Virus record (IMG/VR): IMGVR_UViG_3300037140_000067
Location: 1 to 52,429 of that record
Length of the DNA: 52,429 nt
Reading direction: 5' to 3' (one strand)
DNA from: a virus
Part shown: piece by piece, positions 39,348 to 47,461 of the stretch
How the letters are laid out: every line of letters starts with the position of its first letter
Numbering within the stretch: position 1 is the stretch's first letter
Translations under genes and position numbers: made by a program
The notes under the pieces: generated by a model
Told to the model about the DNA's origin: nothing
What the model saw: the letters and a program-made list of their open reading frames with translations, nothing else
Database searches by the model: none

Positions 39348-41302
39348 TGGCACCCAAGACACAATCCGCTCCGGGTTTTGGCCCCGCCGAAGACGACACC
39401 CCAGCCGGGTTTGGCCCCGCCGAAGACGCAGCGCCCGCGCCGAAGGATGACGCCGCGCCTGCCGACACACGTAACGCCTTTCAGCGCGGCGTAGATACGC
39501 TATCTACTGTGACTCCCGAACAGAGGGCAGGGCACGGGCATATCTTCAATGCCGCGCAAACCTTCGGAGCCAATGTGATTGGCGCGGCAGCGGCTCCCAT
39601 CGCGCATCCCATTCAGACGGCCAAGAGCATCTTTCTGGCGACTCCGCTCGGGGCGGGTATCGATCCGCGTGGCGCATTCGAAGCCAACCCAGTCGTCCAG
39701 GGGGTGAAACAGATCAAAGAACAGGGGGCAGAGCAGGCTATCCCTGCCATCGCCGGCCAGGTAGCGGGTGGCGCTATCGCCGGAGAGTCGGCGGGCGGGG
39801 CGATGGGACTCGCTCCCCGCGTTCTCCGTGGCACCGCCGATGCCATCTCAGGCACCGGGCCGCGTGTGACGAAGGCGCTGGTGAAGGAAACGACCGCAGC
39901 CAATACAGCGGATGCGGCACAGACAGTAAAGGATAACAACATCGAATCGCTCAAGGCCGAAGCGAAGCGCCGCACCGAACTAAGCAAGCACGCGGCGGAC
40001 ACAGCTACGCACGAAGCGGGCAAAGTCGAGTCCAACGCAAAGCTCCAGAAAGACCTCGCTGCGCAGCGCGAGATTGCCCCCACCGAAAAGAAGCTCGCCG
40101 ACGCGAAGAGTGCGCGGCAAGCTGCGGTCGAGACGGCGCGGGAGAATGCTCGCAGGGTAGGCAACGAAAAGTACGGAGTGGTTCACACCCTCATGGACGA
40201 TCTTCCTGCCAGAGATGGCTTCTACGGGGATGTCACCAAGCAAGCCGAACATGGAATCTCTGGGTCTAAGGGTGCTCCAACAATCCTAAAAGCGATGGCT
40301 AAACGGATGGAGAGCGGGAAGCCTGTTGTGTACCAAGACCTGCAAAGCGACTACTCCACGCTCGGCAACGAACTCTCGAAAGGAACGCTCCCCGGAGACG
40401 TTTTCACCACCTATAGCGATATGCACGATGCTATTGGCGAAGAAATGCAGCGCATGGCTGACTCCGAGGGTACTCCGGTAGACCTGACCAAAGTTCCACG
40501 CAGGATGGTGGAAGGAATCCCAACGGATGAGCCCGCATATAAAACAGACATAGGGAAGCATGTTTACGATACCCGAAACTACTGGCGATTGATGAAGCAG
40601 ACGTTTGGCAAGACGAAAATAATCAATGACGCCGCGACTAAGGCTATCGGCGGAGCAAAAGACGAAGCGCAAGATAACCAGATGCGGCTACTCGGATCAT
40701 TCGACCCGCAGATTCCGCAGATCCACTCTCTCGTCAACACATTGGAGGCAAGGGCGAAGGCTCTGCCCAAGCCTGTACCGGAGCGCGTACTAACGCGAAA
40801 CGTCGCTGAGGCCCGCACTGCACCCCCCAAACTCGACCTCACGCCCCGGCCAGAGCCGAAGCTACCCGCTCCCCGAAAGATCAATGCAGAGGACGTGCAG
40901 CCCGCCAAGAAAGAGGCAAGGTTGAATCGGGCAGATACATTCAGAACTCGGGGCGGCGGACTGGCGAGTACCTTCCTCGTACTGGATGCCATCCGAAATG
41001 CCTTTCACGGCAACATCGGCGCAATCGGAGAGGACATTGGGGCGAGAGCCGCGTTCGGGGTTGGCAAGCAGTCGCTAGCTCGTCTGTTGGAGAATCCTAA
41101 GGTGGCGGCATGGCTCGACCAAGCGAGCGAGCGCGATGTAGCGGCTATTCCCCCAGAACTGCGCGGGAACTTCCCCGCCCTCGTCAAAGCGGCACAGGCG
41201 AAGGGCGTCAAGGTCAGTCCCGCGCTGCTCGGCATCGCCGCGGTGAGCGGCCTTCCAGCCCCCCGCGCCCAGAACCCCACAGACGCCTATGCTTCTCAGT
41301 AG
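39347..41302 (+). CDS. Putative large internal virion / ejection protein
   Basis: 651 aa. The N-terminus holds a repeated GFGPAED (identical 18-base units at 39377-39394 and 39410-39427), a motif often seen before long phage internal proteins. Two small-residue, membrane-active-looking segments follow (FGANVIGAAAAPIAHPIQTA; IPAIAGQVAGGAIAGESAGG), then a long charged coiled coil (residues about 200-270) and a Pro-rich linker near 490-520. The C-terminus again has a hydrophobic stretch. Could form part of a channel through the envelope during DNA entry; inferred from composition. Confidence 0.5.
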   Translation: MAPKTQSAPGFGPAEDDTPAGFGPAEDAAPAPKDDAAPADTRNAFQRGVDTLSTVTPEQRAGHGHIFNAAQTFGANVIGAAAAPIAHPIQTAKSIFLATPLGAGIDPRGAFEANPVVQGVKQIKEQGAEQAIPAIAGQVAGGAIAGESAGGAMGLAPRVLRGTADAISGTGPRVTKALVKETTAANTADAAQTVKDNNIESLKAEAKRRTELSKHAADTATHEAGKVESNAKLQKDLAAQREIAPTEKKLADAKSARQAAVETARENARRVGNEKYGVVHTLMDDLPARDGFYGDVTKQAEHGISGSKGAPTILKAMAKRMESGKPVVYQDLQSDYSTLGNELSKGTLPGDVFTTYSDMHDAIGEEMQRMADSEGTPVDLTKVPRRMVEGIPTDEPAYKTDIGKHVYDTRNYWRLMKQTFGKTKIINDAATKAIGGAKDEAQDNQMRLLGSFDPQIPQIHSLVNTLEARAKALPKPVPERVLTRNVAEARTAPPKLDLTPRPEPKLPAPRKINAEDVQPAKKEARLNRADTFRTRGGGLASTFLVLDAIRNAFHGNIGAIGEDIGARAAFGVGKQSLARLLENPKVAAWLDQASERDVAAIPPELRGNFPALVKAAQAKGVKVSPALLGIAAVSGLPAPRAQNPTDAYASQ

Positions 41303-42284
41303 TGAACTAATCGCCACCGACGAACTTTGTCCAAGGCGCGTGGTGTGGTCGAATCGCTACCAACTCCCCCGCGTCTCGCTCATGGGCGCACTCTACCGCG
41401 CCGTGGATGCCGGTCTGCGGGCCGAGAAAGACCCTGAACGGGCGGCGGAGTCTGAATTCATTGGACTTGCCTCCCGCCCCGGCTTGGATGTGACCGGCCC
41501 GAACGTCTACGCCATCGGATTTCACCACGCCAAGCTCGCTGGAATCCTCAGCGTGGCTCTCAGAAGCGCGTTTCCTGAGCCCTGGAAGCCCGTCCCTGAT
41601 GCCAAACTCGTTCTGAATGGTTATCCCACCCACCCGTGGCGCTCGGCCTGCTACGACGCAGGGGACGGCGCCGTGAGGCGGGTTGTGCTGGTCGATCGAT
41701 GGTCAGACGACCGCAAGGCCCAGGAAGCGCGTTCCTGGCGCACCATCGGGGAAGCATGCGCCCTGCGCAAGCCCATTCTGCTTACCGCCGTGACCATCGG
41801 GGGATCGAAGGACGGCCGGCGGAGTTCCCCGTGGACCCGCTGCTACCAGCATCCCAAGAGCCGTCAGTACCGATTCAAGCGGAAGACGTCGACTGAGGAC
41901 TTTGGGGCGACGTGGAAACCCATCTGGCGCGAGGATGCCGGGTTCCCGACTGCGGACTGGCTGACCCGGATGAAGAAGGATGGATGCATGGCGGACGTGG
42001 TGGACACGCTTACGGTGCCAATGCCGACGCGCCGGGACGCCTACGTGCAAGAAATGATGCGACACGCTGGTGATATGGAACGCTGGCATGAGCGGTTGGG
42101 GGAGACGCCACCGATGCGGCTGGCGGGGTGCTACGGGTGGAGTCCATGTGTATTTCTGAATGTTTGCCACGGCTCGGCTGCACCATCACCTGAGGCGTAC
42201 AATTTTGTTCGCTTACCCCTAAAATCAGCCGCCGCGCCGAGTCTGAACGGCAGTGCGATAGTTGCGCCATCAGAGCATCGGTAA
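41289..42284 (+). CDS. Cas4/RecB-like Fe-S nuclease candidate
   Basis: 331 aa. The N-terminus IATDELCPRRVVWSNRYQLP resembles the first cysteine segment of Cas4/AddB-type PD-(D/E)XK proteins (C14), and the C-terminus has AGCYGWSPCVFLNVC, giving C281, C287 and C293: together a possible 4Fe-4S clamp. Between them RRVVLVDRWSDDRKAQEARS has an acidic strand, and KPILLTAVTIGG a second strand, that could carry the active site. The catalytic D-ExK residues are not certain. It is the last late gene and its 3' end overlaps the minus-strand gene 42010-42372 by 275 bases. Confidence 0.5.
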   Translation: MLLSSELIATDELCPRRVVWSNRYQLPRVSLMGALYRAVDAGLRAEKDPERAAESEFIGLASRPGLDVTGPNVYAIGFHHAKLAGILSVALRSAFPEPWKPVPDAKLVLNGYPTHPWRSACYDAGDGAVRRVVLVDRWSDDRKAQEARSWRTIGEACALRKPILLTAVTIGGSKDGRRSSPWTRCYQHPKSRQYRFKRKTSTEDFGATWKPIWREDAGFPTADWLTRMKKDGCMADVVDTLTVPMPTRRDAYVQEMMRHAGDMERWHERLGETPPMRLAGCYGWSPCVFLNVCHGSAAPSPEAYNFVRLPLKSAAAPSLNGSAIVAPSEHR

Positions 42285-42372
42285 ACTCGTGGCTGCGATT
42301 CTCTGGCATCTTGAACCGCATCATCCACGCCTCGCGCACGGGGTCGGGTGGACGGCCTACCGGGTTGCTCAT
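42010..42372 (-). CDS. Small putative DNA-binding protein, last gene of leftward block
   Basis: 120 aa. The first half (MSNPVGRPPDPVREAWMMRF; SHEFTDALMAQLSHCRSDSA) has a G-R-P-P start and helices resembling ribbon-helix-helix or related small regulators, the rest is Ser/Pro-rich and disordered. Its ATGA overlap with the HNH gene supports it. The C-terminal 275 bases lie antisense to the end of the late block, so the disordered tail may simply be forced by the opposite gene. Confidence 0.55.
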   Translation of the reverse strand: MSNPVGRPPDPVREAWMMRFKMPENRSHEFTDALMAQLSHCRSDSARRLILGVSEQNCTPQVMVQPSRGKHSEIHMDSTRSTPPAASVASPPTAHASVPYHQRVASFLARRRPGASALAP

Positions 42373-42608
42373 GCCTTGCTCCTTACCGACTTCGGGTTGT
42401 GTTCCTCGACAAGATGGTGCGTTGCACACTTCGTTTTTACGTTCTCCAACGTGTCAGGACCGCCACGCCCACGGCTGACAATGTGCGCCATGTGGCCAGA
42501 AGTCCAGCTCACCCGCTCATTGCAAACAGTACAGCGCCAGCCGTCGCGCTCGAAGCATCGGCGGCGCAGCATTGCCATGTCCGGGCCTTTCAATCGGACG
42601 GGCCTCAT
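42369..42608 (-). CDS. HNH endonuclease
   Basis: 79 aa. RRRCFERDGWRCTVCNERVS provides the first zinc pair (CxxC), HMAHIVSRGRGGPDTLENVK the catalytic H-I/V-x-R-G-G-x-D segment and CATHH the last part. These are the standard HNH elements in minimal form. The start at 42608 follows GAGG and overlaps the stop of the upstream nuclease gene. Small HNH proteins in phages may nick DNA for packaging or recombination; here it lies far from the terminase genes. Confidence 0.8.
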   Translation of the reverse strand: MRPVRLKGPDMAMLRRRCFERDGWRCTVCNERVSWTSGHMAHIVSRGRGGPDTLENVKTKCATHHLVEEHNPKSVRSKA

Positions 42609-42934
42609 GCTAGTACCTCCCTCATGTCGTCGATCGCCGTAGCTGCCGTCACCATCGCAGTCGAGTAGCGATAGACCTTCCAGCCAAGCCGAGTGGCCAT
42701 ATTGTATTTTCGGCAATCCCCTTCAAATCCTTCGCCGCGGCTGTGTCGCGACTTTCCGAACCTCGTTCCCCCTTCAATCTCGACTGCGATTTTATGCTCC
42801 GGCCAGGCGAAGTCGAAAGCCCACTGGCGACCGGGGCAGAATTTGTACTCACGCTCCGGGGTGAGGTTGTGCGCCTTACAGTGGAGCGCAAACGTGCATT
42901 CGCCCACACTCAGCGCCTTCGGTAGCTTGCTCAC
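42605..42934 (-). CDS. PD-(D/E)XK nuclease, DUF559/Vsr-like
   Basis: 109 aa, GTG start. REYKFCPGRQWAFDFAWPEH and KIAVEIEGG give the D-x(n)-E-x-E pattern of PD-(D/E)XK enzymes of the DUF559/Vsr-like group, followed by SRHSRGEGFEGDCRKYNMAT and LGWKVYRYS, the conserved C-terminal helix and strand. Similar small phage proteins stand where junction resolvases are expected, so branch resolution during recombination is a sensible guess. Linked by overlaps to HNH on one side and to the next gene on the other. Confidence 0.7.
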   Translation of the reverse strand: MSKLPKALSVGECTFALHCKAHNLTPEREYKFCPGRQWAFDFAWPEHKIAVEIEGGTRFGKSRHSRGEGFEGDCRKYNMATRLGWKVYRYSTAMVTAATAIDDMREVLA

Positions 42935-43470
42935 TTAGTGGCCTTCTCTGCTGCCTCGTATGCAGCGAGATTGGCTTCGGCTGCTTCGGCGCGTTGCTTC
43001 CAATGATAAGTAGAGCGATCACAACCATCTATCTGATCGTCAAGCTGTAGCACCTTCTCCTGCAATACATCCAGTTCTGCGATGAATCTGAGGCAATCTG
43101 TTGCCAATTCTCGGCATGTCGAATCATATTGAGACGTGCATTTTGCGATGAAGTGGTAATATTCCGGTTCGTGATCGTAAGGTGGCATCTCCGGCATCGG
43201 AGCTTCGGGTGGCAACGGCTGGACAGGATAGTCCGCCGCGCATCCGCAGAGATGACCTCGAACTAAACCGCACGGGCATAGTCCATTGATACGGCTGGCG
43301 GCGTCGTCCCACGCCTTAGCTTCTGAAGTTCCTGAGCCCAAGAATGTGCACGAAGGGGAGTTGCGCGAGTAAATGTTCCAGTCGCCAGCCACCTCGGTAC
43401 ATTCTAGACACTCCGCATCCGGCCACACCTCTAGCACCCGCTTTTCCTCTTTGCTCGTCAGTTTGTTCAT
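42931..43470 (-). CDS. Hypothetical early protein with coiled coil
   Basis: 179 aa, ATG preceded by AGGAGA. The start MNKLTSKEEKRVLEVWPDAE and the TSEAKAWDDAASRI segment resemble a small domain found at the head of various phage accessory proteins. The middle has a cysteine group (LCPCGLVRGHLCGC) and the C-terminus a coiled coil (ATDCLRFIAELDVLQEKVLQ). Function unknown. Confidence 0.65.
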   Translation of the reverse strand: MNKLTSKEEKRVLEVWPDAECLECTEVAGDWNIYSRNSPSCTFLGSGTSEAKAWDDAASRINGLCPCGLVRGHLCGCAADYPVQPLPPEAPMPEMPPYDHEPEYYHFIAKCTSQYDSTCRELATDCLRFIAELDVLQEKVLQLDDQIDGCDRSTYHWKQRAEAAEANLAAYEAAEKATK

Positions 43471-43655
43471 ACCCACTCTCCTGTAACTTGATGGAACTCC
43501 TCACGGTAGATGCCCGACGGCTTCCATGTTGTACATGCCGGCGGCGGAACACCTTTATAGTGCGCACACAGAAATTCGAATCCACACAGCCGTACCATAA
43601 TCGGTGCCCACGGTATCTGCGGCGGTTCACTGCTCCAACTTCTCCACTCTTCCAC
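43467..43655 (-). CDS. Hypothetical small protein
   Basis: 62 aa. Trp- and Pro-rich (MEEWRSWSSEPPQIPWAPIM; HYKGVPPPACTTWKPSGIY). Overlaps the upstream gene by 29 bases and the next gene by four (ATGA), which is the main evidence that it is real. No recognisable motif. Confidence 0.5.
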   Translation of the reverse strand: MEEWRSWSSEPPQIPWAPIMVRLCGFEFLCAHYKGVPPPACTTWKPSGIYREEFHQVTGEWV

Positions 43656-43872
43656 GTTCCCTCCATTCCTCCATCGCTCGGATGACTACCGGGTTGTGCC
43701 CGATGTGCCACATCTTTCCGCAACGATAGACTCCAAGCGCGTAGTTCTTGCCGAACATCCTGCCCTTCCAGTGCCCCCGCATGACCCGGCCTAACGCGGC
43801 TCGCGCCGCCTCCTCGGTGCGATAGAGGACTTTATTGCACGACGCGCAAATCTTCCGAGGTATCCTGCTCAC
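43627..43872 (-). CDS. Small zinc-ribbon-like protein
   Basis: 81 aa, GTG start with AGGAGG nearby. KICASCNKVLYRTEEAARAA gives one CxxC pair and YRCGKMWHIGH a Cys/His group, the layout of a compact zinc-binding domain with the helix in between. Common among early genes of soil phages. Overlaps its upstream neighbour by 41 bases. Confidence 0.6.
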   Translation of the reverse strand: MSRIPRKICASCNKVLYRTEEAARAALGRVMRGHWKGRMFGKNYALGVYRCGKMWHIGHNPVVIRAMEEWRERGRVEKLEQ

Positions 43873-44452
43873 GAGACTCCTCCTGCCACGCATGTAGTGC
43901 CATCGCAGCCAGTAATTCCAGCGCATCGTTCCGGTTGGCTGCGCCGTGCTCCATCGCCAAGTCTAGAGCCTCCTCGATCTTTTCCGCCGCCGATTCGTCA
44001 GGGTTGAACCGCAGTGCCCGCTTGTGCTCAATATGCTGGTTGGGGAAGTCCCGCCGGATCGTTCCAACAAACTCCTCCGCGCGTTGCGTCTTGGCCGCTT
44101 CGAGCACGGCTGGCGTCCGGCGTACCCGGCTGCTCAACTGCTTCAACGTGTGGAAGTTCGATGCAGGGATCTGTGCCAGGTCAGCCGCGGGAACGTCCGC
44201 AAGCTCCTCACAGTCGCGCAGGGCCGCGTAGACGACCGAGTATCCACGGGGGGCCGCGTAGCGCACCCACGAGGCGAAGGACGTGCATCCGGGTACGTGC
44301 TTCCAGAGCATTCGTCTCTCGACGGTCAGAGCCATCAATCCGAGACTGGCGTAGCGTAGGGGTTCCGTCTCGTCCCACTCGCGGATGAGGCTGGAGATGA
44401 GGGTCGCGGCTTCGGGGTCGGGAAGGGCGAGGTAGTCCTGCGTGGGGGTCAT
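43832..44452 (-). CDS. Hypothetical helical protein
   Basis: 206 aa. N-terminal half is helical with LRYASLGLMALTVERRMLWK and CTSFASWVRYAAPRGYSVVY, like the ParB-related or plasmid-type helical domain of several phage proteins, then ASNFHTLKQLSSRVRRTPAV and an acidic C-terminus. It might bind DNA but no motif proves it. The start (44452) overlaps the stop of the cysteine-rich gene. Confidence 0.6.
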   Translation of the reverse strand: MTPTQDYLALPDPEAATLISSLIREWDETEPLRYASLGLMALTVERRMLWKHVPGCTSFASWVRYAAPRGYSVVYAALRDCEELADVPAADLAQIPASNFHTLKQLSSRVRRTPAVLEAAKTQRAEEFVGTIRRDFPNQHIEHKRALRFNPDESAAEKIEEALDLAMEHGAANRNDALELLAAMALHAWQEESREQDTSEDLRVVQ

Positions 44453-44640
44453 GCTTCGCCATCCTCGATCATCTGCGCCATCATTTCGGCGGTGTGGCAT
44501 TCAGACCGTAGATGCTCACCCGGCATACAGCACCGTCCGGGGAAGCAGCATCCGGTGTCGTTTTCCTCATCGTCGCGGTCGCATACACACGGGTAGCAAT
44601 AACATTCGTCGCAGTAGTGAACAGGTGGACCCATTACCAT
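44449..44640 (-). CDS. Very cysteine-rich small protein
   Basis: 63 aa with ten cysteines: HYCDECYCYPCVCDRDDEEN, then CCFPGRCC and SEC. Such density implies binding of one or more metal ions. AAGGAG precedes the ATG at 44640. It sits between the primase-type zinc protein and a helical protein in the early block. Function unknown. Confidence 0.6.
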   Translation of the reverse strand: MVMGPPVHYCDECYCYPCVCDRDDEENDTGCCFPGRCCMPGEHLRSECHTAEMMAQMIEDGEA

Positions 44641-45137
44641 CGTCTCTCCTTCGCTACCGCTGGCAGCATCCTGCGAGATAAGCAGTGATCCGCAGCGGCG
44701 ATACGTTCGGTTGTGGCTCTCAAGATACCTTCCCAAATGCGGTTAGGTTTGTTCGATAAAACGATAGCGCAAGCGGCGATCACTGTCACATCCTTGTCAC
44801 GGTCCTCGCGGGTGTAGCCGTTCTCGATGAAGCGGAGTATCCACGTCCCAATGCGGAGTTCGCTGGCCCTCTTCTCTGCGACCTCCCGCTGGCGTTGGGC
44901 CTCCCGCCACTCCTTCGGGTCACGCTTGGCGAACAGCGTATCCTTCCACGTTAGCCCTACCGCAGCCAGCACGTCGTCAGACTCGCACCCTGCGAAACAG
45001 TGGACGGTGGAGCGCTCGTCATCGGCGTAGATGGCCAGCGTGAGGCTCTTGCCCTTATGGACTGGGCATCGGGCCCTCCACGCCTTGCCCTCGCGCCGGG
45101 GGCGGTCGAACATGCGGGCTAGGGCTTCCGTGGTCAT
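44634..45137 (-). CDS. CHC2-type primase zinc-binding protein without catalytic domain
   Basis: 167 aa. RARCPVHKGKSLTLAIYADD and STVHCFAGCESDDVLAAVGL reproduce the DnaG-type zinc-binding domain (C24, H27, C47, C51) that recognises the template. The rest (REAQRQREVAEKRASELRIG and a short helical end) lacks any Toprim or polymerase motif, and no Toprim gene was seen elsewhere. It may recruit the host primase or another phage protein. It overlaps the helicase-methyltransferase gene by 4 bases. Confidence 0.8.
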   Translation of the reverse strand: MTTEALARMFDRPRREGKAWRARCPVHKGKSLTLAIYADDERSTVHCFAGCESDDVLAAVGLTWKDTLFAKRDPKEWREAQRQREVAEKRASELRIGTWILRFIENGYTREDRDKDVTVIAACAIVLSNKPNRIWEGILRATTERIAAADHCLSRRMLPAVAKERRW

Positions 45138-47461
45138 ATCTCCACCGAATCCACGTCCTCTATCTCAACAGGTTCGTCGTCCGCACCCGCAAACAAACCA
45201 GTGGATGCGCTAAGGGCCGATGCGAGGTTCTTGTGCGCCTGACGGAAGTAAGATGGCTTGAGTTCGGACCCGATGAACTTGCGGCCCATCTCCAAAGCCA
45301 CGAAACCCTCCGAACCGATGCCCGCGAACGGACTCCAAACCGTATCGCCGGGGTTCGTCCACAGCTTCACCGCCCTGCGAATGACTTCCAATTGCAGCGG
45401 GCAGATGTGGCGTTCGTCCTCATGCTCGCGGGCGGAACGATATTGCAGCGTGTCCGATGGGTTGATGTCCATCCACACCGGCGAGGCGTAGTTCTGCCAC
45501 AACTCGACTGGGAACTCTTCCTTCGTGTGCGCGATAGCCTCCGGGTTCTCTCCCGGCTTGCGCATGGTCACAAGGTAGTCAGGCACGCCCTGGCGACTCA
45601 TGGCGGAGTCTTTGCGGATGGTCTTGTGCAACAGGCCCAGAGCCTTCGTGCGCTGCATGGCCGTCACCGGGTCTTTCCAGATGCAGACCTCGGAATGGTA
45701 GATGAAGCCAACATCCTCATACGCGCGGATGATCTCGCCCCGGAAGTCGCGGATGCCGATCACTCCGTCCCGCACCTTCGATGTGGGCAGGTTCATGCAG
45801 TGGATGGAGACGAGGCGACCCGGCATCATCACCCGGTACGACTCTTTGATGAGGAACTTGTAATGCTCCCAAAACTCGTCATGCGTCCGGCTGTTGCCCA
45901 TGTCGCGTTCGCTGGAGGAGTAGGTGTAGAGCGATGCGAACGGCGGCGAGAATACCGAATAGTGGACGGAGTTACTCGGCAACTCTTCGGCCAAGTCGAC
46001 GCAATCGGCAAGGTGAATCGTCCAGTTCTCCGAAGTCTCCACATTGCGCTCATAGACGGACTGTTCGCGCACCGTCCCCCGCAAGTGCATCCGGGTCAAG
46101 TCCTGCATGTTCGCTACCATCTCGTCGGCCATGTGTGTTGCCTCCTTTTCCTTGCGCTTCAAGTTCTCAAGTACGTTGCCTTCGGTCGATGCTGCGATGA
46201 TGTGGACGTGGACGGGGTTCTTTTGCCCGAAGCGCCACGACCGGCGCACCGCCTGATAGAACATCTCCCATGAATCATTGACGCCCACAAAGACCTGATG
46301 CGAGCAGTTCTGGAGATTCATCCCGTAACCAAACATCCGGGCCTTAGTCGAGAGCGCATGTATCTCGTCATTGCAGAACGCAATCGCCGCCTCGATCTTG
46401 AACTCGTCGGTGTCAGTTCCGGTAACTTCGATGCACTTCGGAACGCCCGCGGCGATGGCTTTCGACTCATCATTCAGGTTGCTCCACAACAGCCACGTCT
46501 CGGCAGGTTCCTCCGCAACGATGTCAATCGCCGCTTGCACTCGCTCATTCACCGATGAGCGACGGGCCGCAAGCCGTTCGCCCAACGACTCCGCAGGCAT
46601 GGCGAAGAGGAACCCTTCGCTTGGGGTGGAGACTTCCAAGACGTGCTCATGGTAGACCAGCGGCGGAAGGATGAACATGCTATCGTCATGGCCTATGTCG
46701 CTCGGCTTGTTCATCGACACAGCCCACGTGCATACCCACTTCCAGAAGTCTTTCCGCGCATGGCCTTTGAGCCGCCACTTCTGCGTCTCGCCACCATCAT
46801 GCACGAAGAACGTGGATAGCATCTCCGTGGCCGTCATCACGCCCAGGAACTCCGCATGGTTGCCAAGCTCCATGTAATCGTTCGGGGCCGGTGTGGCCGT
46901 CGCAGCGAGCCGGTACGGGGTATCGCGGAACGCCTCAATCAGAGCGGAGCGGGTAGTCCCATCGAACGATTTCAGGATGCTCGACTCGTCCAGAACGATG
47001 CCATCGAACGCGGTAGGGTCGAACTTGGCTAACCGCTCATAGTTGGTGACGTTCACCCCGCGAGTCGATTCCTTCATCTCGCGGCAGTAGTGGATCTCGA
47101 CCCCGAACTTATCCGCCTCACGGACGGTCTGACGGGCGACCGCGAGCGGAGCCAGAACGAGCACAGCGCCCCCAGTATGCTCCGCCACGACCCGAGCCCA
47201 CTCCAATTCGATGAGCGTCTTGCCGAGCCCGGTACCGAGGAATGCAGCGGCCTTGCCAAGTCGCAGCGCCCATCCGGTCACGTCGCGTTGGTGGGGGAAC
47301 ATCGCCGGGTGGAGCGGGGGGATCGTGGTAAGTCCCGCCGCATGGCATCGGATTGACTTCGCCGCGATGAACTCCGCGTACTTGTCCCGATGCTCCAAGA
47401 ACTCTGGACCCATCACCACGCCGGGATCAAAATGAACCGGCTCGCCATCTATGATTTTCAT
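45134..47461 (-). CDS. Superfamily 2 helicase fused to DNA methyltransferase
   Basis: 775 aa. N-terminal SNF2-like ATPase: Walker A LGTGLGKT (75-82), LDES (157-160) as the DExx box, ATATPAPND (187-195), and QAVRRSWRFGQ (403-413) as motif VI. C-terminal beta-class N6-adenine or N4-cytosine methyltransferase: SPPF (505-508) before the SAM site PFAGIGSEGFVALEMGRKFI (711-730). Both halves look complete. The fusion recalls DarB of P1, which protects injected DNA, and restriction-modification translocases. It would methylate phage DNA while moving along it. Followed by a separate helicase gene, with ATGA-type overlap. Confidence 0.85.
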   Translation of the reverse strand: MKIIDGEPVHFDPGVVMGPEFLEHRDKYAEFIAAKSIRCHAAGLTTIPPLHPAMFPHQRDVTGWALRLGKAAAFLGTGLGKTLIELEWARVVAEHTGGAVLVLAPLAVARQTVREADKFGVEIHYCREMKESTRGVNVTNYERLAKFDPTAFDGIVLDESSILKSFDGTTRSALIEAFRDTPYRLAATATPAPNDYMELGNHAEFLGVMTATEMLSTFFVHDGGETQKWRLKGHARKDFWKWVCTWAVSMNKPSDIGHDDSMFILPPLVYHEHVLEVSTPSEGFLFAMPAESLGERLAARRSSVNERVQAAIDIVAEEPAETWLLWSNLNDESKAIAAGVPKCIEVTGTDTDEFKIEAAIAFCNDEIHALSTKARMFGYGMNLQNCSHQVFVGVNDSWEMFYQAVRRSWRFGQKNPVHVHIIAASTEGNVLENLKRKEKEATHMADEMVANMQDLTRMHLRGTVREQSVYERNVETSENWTIHLADCVDLAEELPSNSVHYSVFSPPFASLYTYSSSERDMGNSRTHDEFWEHYKFLIKESYRVMMPGRLVSIHCMNLPTSKVRDGVIGIRDFRGEIIRAYEDVGFIYHSEVCIWKDPVTAMQRTKALGLLHKTIRKDSAMSRQGVPDYLVTMRKPGENPEAIAHTKEEFPVELWQNYASPVWMDINPSDTLQYRSAREHEDERHICPLQLEVIRRAVKLWTNPGDTVWSPFAGIGSEGFVALEMGRKFIGSELKPSYFRQAHKNLASALSASTGLFAGADDEPVEIEDVDSVEI

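Noticed and set aside
45233-46273. Long plus-strand open frame (346 codons)
   Set aside because: Lies antisense to the helicase-methyltransferase gene, His/Arg-rich with no domain pattern; open only because of codon bias on the other strand.
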